Shown here: in pieces, positions 1 to 6,887 of the stretch | How the letters are laid out: the number at the start of each line of letters is the position of its first letter | How positions within the stretch are numbered: the first letter of the stretch is position 1 | Assembly (NCBI GenBank): GCA_017390825.1 | Contig: JAFPAK010000038.1 | Location: forward strand, 1 to 10,814 | Length of the DNA: 10,814 nt | DNA from: Clostridia bacterium | Lineage (GTDB): Bacteria; Bacillota_A; Clostridia; Oscillospirales; Acutalibacteraceae | Direction of reading: 5' to 3' | Translations under genes and position numbers: made by a program | The notes under the pieces: model-generated | Told to the model about the DNA's origin: nothing | The model's input: the letters and a program-made list of their open reading frames with translations, nothing else | Databases searched by the model: none

Positions 1-12
1 AAATTCCAATTT
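1..12. repeat. Edge copy of the AATTCCAATT palindromic repeat
   Basis: The window opens with AAATTCCAATTT, a perfect inverted repeat. It matches the core of the fuller copies at 947-968 and 6811-6832. The flanking CGAC/GTCG arms are not present on the visible side, and the left arm may lie outside the window, so this is a partial or diverged copy. Together with 947-968 it brackets the serine hydrolase gene. Confidence 0.4.
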
Positions 13-61
13 AATCGATGATAATGCTTCAACTTGATTTGATAATGCAGAGAGGTATATT

Positions 62-922
62 ATGAGCAGGTTTCTTGAAGATTTCGCAGAGTTTATAAAA
101 AATAATGACGGCAGAGTTTTTTCTGTTGCCGAAATCATAGGTAATGAAAACCCCGAAAAAATAATTGTAACCCCTAATAATGCAAGTCAGAATGTATACT
201 CAGTTTCAAAGATGTACACTGTTACCGCTATAGGTATATTGTGTGACAGAGGGAAGATCAGCACCGAAGACACCGTAACTCAGATTCTGAAAGACGAGTG
301 CCCTGAAGGATACGATCCTTATTGGGATGAAACTACGGTTGAAATGCTTATGCTTCATATGACAGGTTATCCGGGCGGTTTTGATACGGATGTTTTTGAT
401 GCATCGGAGTATGATCCGGATTATTTGAAAGAAATTATGCTGAAGAAATGGATTTGTCCTCCGGATACGGAAAGGCATTATGAAGATGCAGGATATTATA
501 TTCTGTCGAGAATTGTAAGCAAGGTTTCGGGAAAACCGCTTTTGCAGTTCTGTTGGGAAAATATCTTTCTGCCTCTCGGTTTTAAAGAAGTTGCCTGGAG
601 TTGTTGTCCGAAGGGATACTCAATCGGCGCAACAGGTCTGTATATAAGAGTTGAGGATATGGTAAAACTGGGTGCCGTTTATCTCAACGGCGGCGAATAC
701 CACGGAAAAAGAATAGTATCAGCCGAATGGGTGAAAAAAGTTCTTGACAGACATTATGAATTTGCACCCAACGGCATAAAAGATTCTTATAACAAAGGCG
801 GAATGAACGGACAAAATCTGCTTGTAATTCCCTGTAAAAACAGAGTGGTCGCCTGGCAAGGATATGATACAAGATCTGACGGTCCCGACCTTACCCGTTT
901 TGCGGCAGAATATAACGGATAA
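62..922 (+). CDS. Beta-lactamase-fold serine hydrolase (class C / penicillin-binding-protein-like family)
   Basis: Predicted 286-aa serine hydrolase of the Beta-lactamase family (PF00144), which includes class C beta-lactamases, esterases and DD-peptidases. The nucleophile motif SxxK is S47-V48-S49-K50 in YSVSK. An HMTG stretch at 99-102 sits where the family has its common HTSG segment. The second catalytic motif is Y140-E-D, followed by AGYYILSRIVSKVSG, instead of the usual Y-x-N. The carboxy end has a typical GGxNGQ-LLVIP beta-strand region. No signal peptide or membrane segment is seen, so it is probably cytoplasmic, and an antibiotic-resistance role is not indicated. It is shorter than true AmpC enzymes (about 360 aa). 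The start is supported by AGAGG at 51-55, six bases before the ATG. It stands alone, followed by a terminator. Family membership is confident; the substrate is unknown. Confidence 0.85.
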   Translation: MSRFLEDFAEFIKNNDGRVFSVAEIIGNENPEKIIVTPNNASQNVYSVSKMYTVTAIGILCDRGKISTEDTVTQILKDECPEGYDPYWDETTVEMLMLHMTGYPGGFDTDVFDASEYDPDYLKEIMLKKWICPPDTERHYEDAGYYILSRIVSKVSGKPLLQFCWENIFLPLGFKEVAWSCCPKGYSIGATGLYIRVEDMVKLGAVYLNGGEYHGKRIVSAEWVKKVLDRHYEFAPNGIKDSYNKGGMNGQNLLVIPCKNRVVAWQGYDTRSDGPDLTRFAAEYNG

Positions 923-946
923 TTGTTGTGACTGCTGCGGTTGACA

Positions 947-968
947 ACAAATTCCAATCTGTCGGACT
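947..968. repeat. AATTCCAATT palindromic intergenic repeat, copy 2
   Basis: This 22-bp segment matches 6811-6832 at 21 of 22 positions; the difference is C959 here versus T in the other copy. Its left 16 bases form an imperfect palindrome around a central CC. It lies between the serine hydrolase stop and that gene's terminator hairpin, and the last bases of the repeat form the first arm of the hairpin. Confidence 0.6.
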
Positions 969-1008
969 CCTTCGGTATTCACCGAGGGAGTTTTAGTTAT
1001 TGATTTTT
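966..1008 (+). terminator. Rho-independent terminator of the serine hydrolase gene
   Basis: The arms ACTCCTTCGGT (966-976) and ACCGAGGGAGT (981-991) form an 11-bp stem with one G-U pair and an ATTC loop. A T-rich stretch follows (TTTT at 991-994, then TTATTGATTTTT). It separates the hydrolase gene from the downstream exporter promoter. Confidence 0.8.
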
Positions 1009-1028
1009 ATTATTTTCGGTGCTATAAT
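1000..1028 (+). promoter_or_regulatory. Promoter of the YeiH-type exporter gene
   Basis: A -35 box TTGATT (1000-1005) and a perfect -10 TATAAT (1023-1028) are separated by exactly 17 bases. TGC directly before the -10 makes an extended -10 element. The expected transcript starts near 1035, giving a short leader before the ATG at 1058. Confidence 0.75.
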
Positions 1029-1057
1029 GTGGCGAATATCAATCACGAGGTTTGTTT

Positions 1058-2086
1058 ATGAAAATTATAAAGTATTTTCCGGGAATAATTTTATCGTTTG
1101 TTATTGCCGCTCTTGCGATGTGGCTTGAAAGTCTGCTTCCGATTCATTTAATCGGCTCTGCAGTTATCGCAATGTTCATCGGTATGATTATCAACCGTTT
1201 TCTTACAAAAACAGATATCTTTGCAAGCGGTATAAAATTCACATCGAAAAAGCTTCTCAAATTTGCAATTATTCTTCTCGGTCTTTCGCTTAATATCACA
1301 ACCGTTCTTCAGGTCGGCAAAATGTCATTGACAGTTATGGTGTTCACCCTGCTCACCTGCTTCGGCGGCGGATATTTCATCGGCAAAGCGTTGGGTCTTA
1401 ACTGGAAGCTTTCCAATCTCATTTCAGCGGGAACAGGTATCTGCGGAGGCTCTGCCATTGCGGCTATCGCACCCACAATCGATGCAGATGACGATGATGT
1501 TGCCTATGCAATGTCGGCAACCTTCCTTTTTGATATGGCAATGATTATTCTTTTTCCGATTATGGGCAGAGCAATCGGAATGACCGATGAAGCCTTCGGA
1601 ATCTGGGCAGGCACAGCAGTTAACGACACGTCATCCGTTGTTGCAACGGGCTATGCGTTTTCGGAAGGTGCAGGCGATTTCGCAACAATGGTAAAGCTCA
1701 CAAGAACGCTTTCAATCATTCCTACTGTTATCACTTTTGCATTCATTTCCCTTCGTCTGAAAAAGAAAGAAGCACAGAAAAACAGCAAAAATCCCGATGA
1801 ACTTAAAGCAAATTTCAGTATCAAAAAGATATTCCCCTGGTTTATTCTCGGCTTTGTTGCGATGTCTGTTGTTGCAAGTGTTTTTGCAATTCCTGACGAA
1901 ATTGTTTCGGGAACAAAAACAGCAAGCAAATTCCTTATGGTTAGTGCACTTGCGGCAATTGGCCTTAACACATCTTTCTCAAGCTTCAAAAAGTCAGGAA
2001 TCCGCCCGATGATTCACGGCTTCATCATCTCCGCACTTGTAGTAGTTGTTGCCCTGCTTGTTGAGATTTGTATGGGTGTTGTGTAA
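1058..2086 (+). CDS. YeiH family putative sulfate exporter (UPF0324 integral membrane protein)
   Basis: A 342-aa polytopic membrane protein of the YeiH/UPF0324 family (PF03601, Cons_hypoth698), annotated by analogy as a sulfate or sulfonate exporter. The sequence shows about ten hydrophobic segments and the family's signature stretches: FAIILLGLSLNI, SAGTGICGGSAIAAIAPTI, GIWAGTAVNDTSSVVATGYAF and the late ALAAIGLNTSF. Length is normal for the family (about 340 aa), so the gene looks intact. A TTG at 1052 would add two residues, but the ribosome binding site CGAGG (1046-1050) is seven bases before the ATG at 1058 and abuts the TTG, so the ATG is chosen. It is monocistronic, with its own promoter and a terminator hairpin at 2126-2167. 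Transport activity in this family is inferred, not directly established. Confidence 0.9.
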   Translation: MKIIKYFPGIILSFVIAALAMWLESLLPIHLIGSAVIAMFIGMIINRFLTKTDIFASGIKFTSKKLLKFAIILLGLSLNITTVLQVGKMSLTVMVFTLLTCFGGGYFIGKALGLNWKLSNLISAGTGICGGSAIAAIAPTIDADDDDVAYAMSATFLFDMAMIILFPIMGRAIGMTDEAFGIWAGTAVNDTSSVVATGYAFSEGAGDFATMVKLTRTLSIIPTVITFAFISLRLKKKEAQKNSKNPDELKANFSIKKIFPWFILGFVAMSVVASVFAIPDEIVSGTKTASKFLMVSALAAIGLNTSFSSFKKSGIRPMIHGFIISALVVVVALLVEICMGVV

Positions 2087-2125
2087 TAAATTCAAGTTTA
2101 TTAAACTACTCCCACCAAAACAGAG

Positions 2126-2172
2126 AACCACCTCTTATCGGTGCTTGTTGCATCGATTGAGGTGGTTTTGTA
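2126..2172 (+). terminator. Long hairpin terminator after the exporter gene (hairpin family, copy 1)
   Basis: Outer arms AACCACCTC (2126-2134) and GAGGTGGTT (2159-2167) pair perfectly. Inner arms ATCGGTGC (2137-2144) and GCATCGAT (2150-2157) pair with one G-U. TTTTG follows. The GGTGC...GCATC inner stem and the AACC...GGTT outer stem recur at 2498-2533 and 6014-6057. It lies 40 bases after the exporter stop and overlaps the 5' end of the next open frame. Confidence 0.7.
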
Positions 2173-2479
2173 TGTTCGGCTCTTTCCTCTGCCGATTGAG
2201 TGGAAATTGAAGCTTAAAAGAGACCATTTCTCTCCGCTTGCGTTACTCGGGCTTCTGATTATAGTTCTGTTTTTCAACAGCGCAAAGAAAAACAACGATA
2301 AGGAATACCGATTTATGTGGCTGACAATCGTTCTGAGCTTCGGATTTTACATTCCCGTAGTTCTCTGGGCAGATATTTATCCGATGATAGGATTACTGAT
2401 GATGCCCAAAACCTGCGCTTATGTATGGACCGTTCTTATCGGCTACAATTCAATGAAAAAAGCACTTGTAAAAAATTGA
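2162..2479 (+). pseudogene. Probable carboxy-terminal remnant of a membrane protein
   Basis: The frame is open from GTG 2141 (itself inside the hairpin) to the stop at 2477-2479. The protein sequence looks real: three hydrophobic segments (around SPLALLGLLIIVLFF, MWLTIVLSFGFYIPVVLW and IGLLMMPKTCAYVWTVLIGY) separated by charged loops (SAKKNNDKEYRF). No ribosome binding site or ATG precedes the conserved part. The only early starts are GTG codons inside or abutting the terminator hairpin, such as GTG 2162. I read it as the tail of a longer membrane protein that has lost its front, although a small intact membrane protein is possible. Family not recognised. A second hairpin follows at 2498. Confidence 0.45.
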
Positions 2480-2497
2480 ATTATCGCCCAAACAAAC

Positions 2498-2540
2498 AAC
2501 CGCTTCACGGTGCATTGCATCAATGAAGCGGTTATTTTGT
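2498..2540. terminator. Bidirectional hairpin terminator (hairpin family, copy 2)
   Basis: AACCGCTTCA (2498-2507) pairs perfectly with TGAAGCGGTT (2524-2533). Inside, GGTGC (2509-2513) pairs with GCATC (2517-2521), leaving a 3-nt loop. ATTTTGT follows on the plus strand, and GTTGTTTGTTT follows when read on the minus strand. It lies between convergent genes, the membrane remnant and the minus-strand operon, and can serve both. Confidence 0.7.
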
Positions 2541-2566
2541 TAATTTAACTGTATAAAAATATTTCT

Positions 2567-3067
2567 TTATTTATCTTTCTTGTGATATCGAAGGCTGCAT
2601 ACATCGTCGCCCTTTGCAATACATTTCGGCAAATTAAGCACACTTCCGTAGCACTCGCCGATGCCGTTATCTCCGCACATCGCAATATCGCAAAGCATGG
2701 CAATCTCTTCATCGGAACAGCCCGCATTCTGCCAAGCCTTAACAAGCGGACAATAATGAAAATCTATTGAAAGCTTGTCATCTGTTGATTCAAGAATATC
2801 CATTTCAAACACAAACTGTGCAGGCTTGGTAAACAGAGTCTTTCGAAGACCCTTCAGGCTGTCGGTGTTACCTTTTTTTACAAGATCCGCACCCTGTGAC
2901 AATCCGCAGCGTTTGATAGCGGCACTCGCAAAATCACGAGGATCCAAGCCTCTTTTCTGTGCCTCATCACAAAGAAGGTACAACCAGAAAGCTCTGTGCT
3001 CCAACTGCGCACGAACAGCCTGAAGGAGACCGTTCTTGTATTTGGGATCGTTTTTTACATTACTCAT
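2567..3067 (-). CDS. L-2-amino-thiazoline-4-carboxylic acid hydrolase family protein
   Basis: A 166-aa protein of the ATC hydrolase family (PF14196), named for the bacterial enzyme that opens L-2-amino-thiazoline-4-carboxylate on the way to cysteine. Family landmarks visible are FHYCPLVKAW (C106), CDIAMCGDNGI (126-136) and a final KGDDVCSLRYHK (C157). These cysteine- and acid-rich blocks suggest a catalytic or metal site, which I infer. The ATG at 3067 is preferred over an upstream TTG at 3073 because AGGAG (3080-3076) lies eight bases before the ATG. The ATG starts two bases after the stop of the M20 peptidase gene, so translation is coupled. It is the last gene of a three-gene operon with a GPH transporter and an M20 hydrolase. 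Many clostridial homologues are probably not true ATC hydrolases, so the reaction is uncertain. Confidence 0.8.
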   Translation of the reverse strand: MSNVKNDPKYKNGLLQAVRAQLEHRAFWLYLLCDEAQKRGLDPRDFASAAIKRCGLSQGADLVKKGNTDSLKGLRKTLFTKPAQFVFEMDILESTDDKLSIDFHYCPLVKAWQNAGCSDEEIAMLCDIAMCGDNGIGECYGSVLNLPKCIAKGDDVCSLRYHKKDK

Positions 3068-3069
3068 AA

Positions 3070-4449
3070 TCAAATCTCCTTTATCAAATCTTTATAAAAT
3101 ACAACACATTCACCGATGTTTTTAATGCCTATATGTTCATTTTCTCCATGTATGGAAGCAAACTGTTTTTTATTCAGATCAATCGGCGCAAAACGAAGGA
3201 TGCTGTCAGCAACATCTGTAAATCGTCTTGCATCCGTGCCTGCCGTCAGCAGAAAAGGTACAACGGCAACATCGGGAAAATTATTATGAAGCAAAGCTTC
3301 CACTCTTTTGTAAGTTTCGCCGTTAAAGTCGGTAGGTTTGCAATAATCTCTTTCTGTTTCTTCAATATCAACTCCGTATTTTTCGGCAATCTTTTTGATT
3401 TTTTTCAGTCCGTCATACAGATCATCTTCACGAACACAACGTAAGAACATGGTGGTCTCTGCCGTTTTAGCGCGCATCTGCGGATCACGGGAATCTCCGG
3501 CATCAAGTGTGGTAAAAGACAAGCCGGTAGAAAGCATTGCATTAGCCGCAGGAATACCCATCATTATTTTTTTAATAATCGGAGCAAAAACACCGATATT
3601 GCCAAACAAGAAATTCAACGGGAAAGACATATACGGCACATGCCGTTCGAAAGTTGCTCTGACTTCGGGATAGAATTTACCTTTATAGATTTTATTTTTC
3701 TTATCGCTAACTTCCGCAATAAAGCGGCTGAGACGCTCAACCGCGCTGTCTTTTGCGCCTCCGAATCCACCGTGACCTCGCGGGTCTATCTTTGCCGTGC
3801 AACGATAGATATGTCTGCTTTTTTCATGAACTGCAACAACGGCACTCTTGCATGCAACCCCGGGAATCTGGCCTTCGGTAATCGCACCGCCCTCGTCAAT
3901 AACAGCATCAAAATGAATTCCGTTAGCCTTAAAATATTCAACGGCAATTACAATACCGTCGCCACAAACCTCTTCATTATTTGAAGATCCGATCCAGAGA
4001 TTGATACCGTTAAAATCATATCCCTCAGCAAGAAGCTCTTCCGCAGCCTGAAGTTCGGCAAAAAGCGGTGTTTTTGTGTCTATCGTACCCCGTCCGTATA
4101 AATAACCGTCTTTCTCTGCGGCACAAAACGGATCGGTTTCCCATTCATCGCTGCCTTCCACAACATCGTGGTGAGACATAAGCATAATATTTTTCTTGGC
4201 ATTATTGCCGCGAATAACATAAACAAAACATCCGCCGCCAAAAGTCAACTTTTCTGCTTTTGATTTAAGATTCGGAAACATTTCATCAAGCTCTGCATAA
4301 AATCTATCAAACTCAGCCTTATTTTCATTTTCTCTTGTCCAGACCGTTTTGCAGTTAATCATTCGCGAAAGTTTGGCAACATATTCATTATTTTTTTCGG
4401 CAGAAACGCTCTTGCGGGCTGATTCTGTCTTTAGATTTTGCTTTTTCAT
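3070..4449 (-). CDS. M20 family zinc metallopeptidase / amidohydrolase
   Basis: A 459-aa dinuclear zinc hydrolase of the M20/M25/M40 family (ArgE/DapE/CPG2/PM20D1-like), expected to cleave an amide or peptide bond of a small substrate in the cytoplasm. All expected site residues are present: H93 and D95 in SHHDVV, D124 in YGRGTIDTK, the catalytic and ligand pair E159-E160 in SNNEEVCGDG, E186 in DEGGA, and the last histidine H434 in SIHGENEHI. A TAGTDARRF segment, typical of the carboxypeptidase branch, precedes H434. The lid/dimerisation domain starts near HIYRCTAKIDPRGHGGFGG. No signal peptide. The ATG overlaps the transporter stop by four bases (ATGA), and the stop is two bases before the next ATG, so it is the middle gene of a coupled operon. 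Substrate unknown; the neighbouring transporter may import it. Confidence 0.9.
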   Translation of the reverse strand: MKKQNLKTESARKSVSAEKNNEYVAKLSRMINCKTVWTRENENKAEFDRFYAELDEMFPNLKSKAEKLTFGGGCFVYVIRGNNAKKNIMLMSHHDVVEGSDEWETDPFCAAEKDGYLYGRGTIDTKTPLFAELQAAEELLAEGYDFNGINLWIGSSNNEEVCGDGIVIAVEYFKANGIHFDAVIDEGGAITEGQIPGVACKSAVVAVHEKSRHIYRCTAKIDPRGHGGFGGAKDSAVERLSRFIAEVSDKKNKIYKGKFYPEVRATFERHVPYMSFPLNFLFGNIGVFAPIIKKIMMGIPAANAMLSTGLSFTTLDAGDSRDPQMRAKTAETTMFLRCVREDDLYDGLKKIKKIAEKYGVDIEETERDYCKPTDFNGETYKRVEALLHNNFPDVAVVPFLLTAGTDARRFTDVADSILRFAPIDLNKKQFASIHGENEHIGIKNIGECVVFYKDLIKEI

Positions 4450-5843
4450 TTTTCGTCACCGTTTCCCTTGTGCTCTTCGATAAATTTTGTTACGCCTTTT
4501 TCGTTATAGATTATAAAGAAAATAAGAGACAAAAGGCTGAAAATTCCCGCAAAAACACCCGTAAGTTTTACACCAAGCATACCTACGGATTCACCTTCCG
4601 CCGCACCGATGGCCAAAACACTTGAAACCACTACCATAGCAAGAGAATATGCAATTTTCTCAATAAACGTCTTGGTAGCCGAGAAGAAGCCTTCTCGGTT
4701 AACACCGTTTTCAATGCTGTCTTTCTGAATGATATCCGACATACACGACTGTGGCAGAATGTTGATGGCAGCAAACGGAAATGCCACAACAATGCCCATA
4801 AACAGACCAAGGAACAGCTCGTATCCTACAACCAACGACGCAAGCAAATCGCCAAAGAAAATAAATGCGAATACCACAGTAAAAATCACGCTTGCAATAA
4901 CAAGCATTGTCTTCTTGCCGTATTTCTTGCTTAATTTTACAATCATCGGGAACAAACAAAGCGCAACTGCAATAGCTACAAGCATAACCAAGAAAGACTG
5001 CGATTCGGGAACATTCAAAAGCATTGTAATATAATAAAGCATTGCTGTCTGAAAAAATGCCATTGATATATAACTGAACAGATCACCCGCAAAGAAAGTA
5101 ACAAAGCTCTTATTCTTAAAAATACTCCTTGCAGATGAAAGAAGAGACTGACGGGGTTTAACACTTGCTTCAACATAGTCGGTTTCTTTGAACGCTGTTG
5201 AACCGAGAAGCACACAGATAAGACCGATAGTTGCAAAAGCAGCAAAAACGATGCGCCACGACCAGAGTGCGCTGACACCCAGATTCTTGATAAGATTTAC
5301 AAACAAGGTTGCAGCATACATAAACGAGCTTGAACCCATAAAAAATGCTGTGCTGATTCCGTAGTAGCCAACCCTGTCTTTGGCATCAGGTATAACTTCA
5401 GGAATAAGAGCGTTTCGGGGAATAAAGAAAAATGTGTATGAAGTATAGTAAGTAATCAAAAAGAAACCTACCCAAATAATATTCGCAAACGATCTCTGAG
5501 CAAACGGAGCCATAAATATCATAAGCACCGAAACAGCATAAGGAATTGCTGAATACTTCATAAAAGGCATTCTTCTGCCATCCTTGTGAGTGCATCTGTC
5601 TGAAAGATTGGCTACCCATGGGTCGGTAATGGCATCAACAACTTTGCTCAGTCCGGTAAGAAGCGCCATAATTGTGATAAATCCGAGCAATTTGTTCTGC
5701 GGAAGCAAACTCGGAATGCCGCTTTTTACGGTTGGCTGAAAGAAATACAAAAGGTAGTTGCCTATCATTCCGTTAAAAAGTCCTTTAGCAATGTCAGAAA
5801 GGCAATATCGTATCATTTTACGTTTCGGTAATGTCTTTTTCAT
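4446..5843 (-). CDS. GPH-family (glycoside-pentoside-hexuronide) cation symporter, MFS superfamily
   Basis: A 465-aa inner-membrane secondary transporter of the MFS_2/GPH family (MelB, XynB and GusB type). About twelve hydrophobic segments are visible. The GPH signature between helices 2 and 3 is clear at residues 70-95, with DAITDPWVANLSDR followed by KDGRRMPFM. An ATG at 5849 would touch the ribosome binding site GCGAGG (5855-5850), whereas the ATG at 5843 lies six bases from it, so 5843 is the likelier start. It is first in an operon with an M20 hydrolase and an ATC-hydrolase-like protein and is preceded by a consensus promoter. Members import sugars or glycosides with a cation. The hydrolase partners suggest a conjugate or amide-bearing substrate, which is inference. 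Directly upstream lies a broken GH116 glycosidase gene, consistent with a former glycoside-use locus. Confidence 0.88.
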   Translation of the reverse strand: MKKTLPKRKMIRYCLSDIAKGLFNGMIGNYLLYFFQPTVKSGIPSLLPQNKLLGFITIMALLTGLSKVVDAITDPWVANLSDRCTHKDGRRMPFMKYSAIPYAVSVLMIFMAPFAQRSFANIIWVGFFLITYYTSYTFFFIPRNALIPEVIPDAKDRVGYYGISTAFFMGSSSFMYAATLFVNLIKNLGVSALWSWRIVFAAFATIGLICVLLGSTAFKETDYVEASVKPRQSLLSSARSIFKNKSFVTFFAGDLFSYISMAFFQTAMLYYITMLLNVPESQSFLVMLVAIAVALCLFPMIVKLSKKYGKKTMLVIASVIFTVVFAFIFFGDLLASLVVGYELFLGLFMGIVVAFPFAAINILPQSCMSDIIQKDSIENGVNREGFFSATKTFIEKIAYSLAMVVVSSVLAIGAAEGESVGMLGVKLTGVFAGIFSLLSLIFFIIYNEKGVTKFIEEHKGNGDEK

Positions 5844-5911
5844 AATCATCCTCGCTTGATTTTCAAAATTTTAAATTATTATATCAAACACAATTCTTAA
5901 AATTAATAATT

Positions 5912-5940
5912 ATTATACCTTTGTTAAGTTTAATTTTCAA
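5912..5940 (-). promoter_or_regulatory. Promoter of the transporter-M20-ATC hydrolase operon
   Basis: On the minus strand, TTGAAA (5940-5935) and TATAAT (5917-5912) are separated by exactly 17 bases. The leader to the ATG at 5843 would be about 60 nt of AT-rich sequence. A second possible start is an extended -10, TGATATAAT (5886-5878), without a good -35. Confidence 0.75.
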
Positions 5941-6013
5941 CCGTAAATCTGAAAATTATTAACAAGAAGCAATCATAAGTGTATTGCAAAATATAATTCT
6001 TCTCAAAAATATC

Positions 6014-6057
6014 AAACAACCGCTTCACAGTGCAACGCATCAATGAAACGGTTGTTT
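6014..6057 (-). terminator. Hairpin terminator after the GH116 remnant (hairpin family, copy 3)
   Basis: AAACAACCGCTTCA (6014-6027) pairs with TGAAACGGTTGTTT (6044-6057) with a single mismatch. The inner GTGC...GCAT stem and the outer sequence closely match the hairpin at 2498-2533. Read on the minus strand it ends in GTTGTTTGATATTTTT, so it would stop transcription coming from the GH116 remnant before the transporter promoter. Confidence 0.65.
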
Positions 6058-6113
6058 ATTTAATTGTGAAAAAATACTGCCGGATCTTCAAGAAATCATT
6101 CGTCACTTACATT

Positions 6114-6719
6114 TCAAACTTCAAGATCACCATAAATGCATTCAACACTTGGTTTACCATCGGTAATTTTTACTTTTGCAAGCACATCCGGAATAATAAG
6201 CGGAAGTGTAATATTTTTGCATATAGGATTAAAACTGAGCTTTTTATTTTCATAATCGATTTTGAGACCCAATGCAGCGATAAGCGTGCTCCAGCTAGAC
6301 ATAGGTCTTGTGTAGTGATGCCCGCATTCCCAATGATCCCAAAAGTGGCCGAGTCTCAACTGATTGCTGTGAATCGACCCGATGACCGAATCTGATATTT
6401 CGGTTTCTCCGACAGCAAGCGCAAGCGCAAAGAAAGCATATCCTATACCTGTCCACACCGCAATCGTCTGACAATTATTATATGTATCAATACTTGTCTG
6501 TTTATTTTGAGGCACGGTAGCGTTAAGAAGCCCCTGATCACTGTCAAAATTATTTTCGAAAATAAACTCAATTACCGAACGAACCCTTTCATCGGGAATA
6601 TTGCCGTCAAGACCAATCATTCTCAGAAACCATTCTCCGTCAAGTTGATCTGTCATCAGAGACTCATCAGTTTCGTCATTGTTTCTCCAAAGGTTAGTCA
6701 AAATAAAAGAATATCTGTA
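6114..6719 (-). pseudogene. Carboxy-terminal remnant of a GH116 (DUF608) glycosidase
   Basis: The open stretch of about 200 aa matches the end of the GH116 / DUF608 catalytic domain (PF04685, glucosylceramidase/beta-glucosidase type). Recognisable blocks are MTDQLDGEWFLRMIGL, GLLNATVP, NNCQTIAVWTGIGYAFFALAL and NQLRLGHFWDHWECGHHYTRPMSSWSTLIAALGL. Intact enzymes are about 800 aa, so roughly three quarters is missing, including the nucleophile region and, by alignment from memory, probably the acid/base aspartate. Upstream the frame is closed by TAA at 6722-6720. In the shifted frame, 6763-6725 reads NNIKAARHIGNII, which resembles the alpha-helical segment expected next in the family and suggests a frameshift. 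The only start is a TTG at 6701 with no ribosome binding site. It is a decayed relic, probably once partnered with the sugar transporter. Confidence 0.75.
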
Positions 6720-6784
6720 TTAGTGATAATATTGCCGATATGTCTTGCAGCTTTAATGTTGTTAACTAATTTTATGGAACTTTT

Positions 6785-6808
6785 AGCATAAATAAATATA
6801 TTTATGCT
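6785..6808. repeat. AT-rich perfect inverted repeat
   Basis: AGCATAAATA (6785-6794) and TATTTATGCT (6799-6808) form a perfect 10-bp stem around AATA. It directly abuts a second perfect palindrome at 6809-6828. It is not followed by a T-run and so does not look like a terminator. It is placed just beyond the last trace of GH116 coding sequence. Confidence 0.55.
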
Positions 6809-6832
6809 CGACAAATTCCAATTTGTCGGACT
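6809..6832. repeat. AATTCCAATT palindromic intergenic repeat, copy 3 (best copy)
   Basis: CGACAAATT (6809-6817), CC, then AATTTGTCG (6820-6828) is a perfect 9-bp inverted repeat, followed by GACT. Positions 6811-6832 match 947-968 at 21 of 22 bases. As at 947, a TTCG-containing terminator hairpin follows within a few dozen bases. Confidence 0.65.
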
Positions 6833-6854
6833 GATTAAATATAATCATAAGCAC

Positions 6855-6887
6855 AAAGCACTTCACTTCGGTGAGGTGCTTTTAATT
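6855..6887 (+). terminator. Strong UUCG-loop hairpin terminator
   Basis: AAAGCACTTCAC (6855-6866) pairs with GTGAGGTGCTTT (6871-6882) with one G-U pair, around a TTCG tetraloop. TTTTAATTT follows. No plus-strand gene precedes it within 4 kb, apart from the small membrane remnant. It may be part of the adjacent palindromic repeat unit, or insulate the mobile element from the flank. Confidence 0.65.

Noticed and set aside
62..922. Antibiotic-resistance beta-lactamase.
   Set aside because: The fold motifs are present, but there is no signal peptide, the protein is short, and the Y-x-N motif is Y-E-D. A cytoplasmic serine hydrolase of unknown substrate is the safer call.
6030..6395. 121-codon plus-strand open frame opposite the GH116 remnant.
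   Set aside because: It is antisense to sequence with clear GH116 similarity and begins inside a terminator hairpin; it has low-complexity composition.
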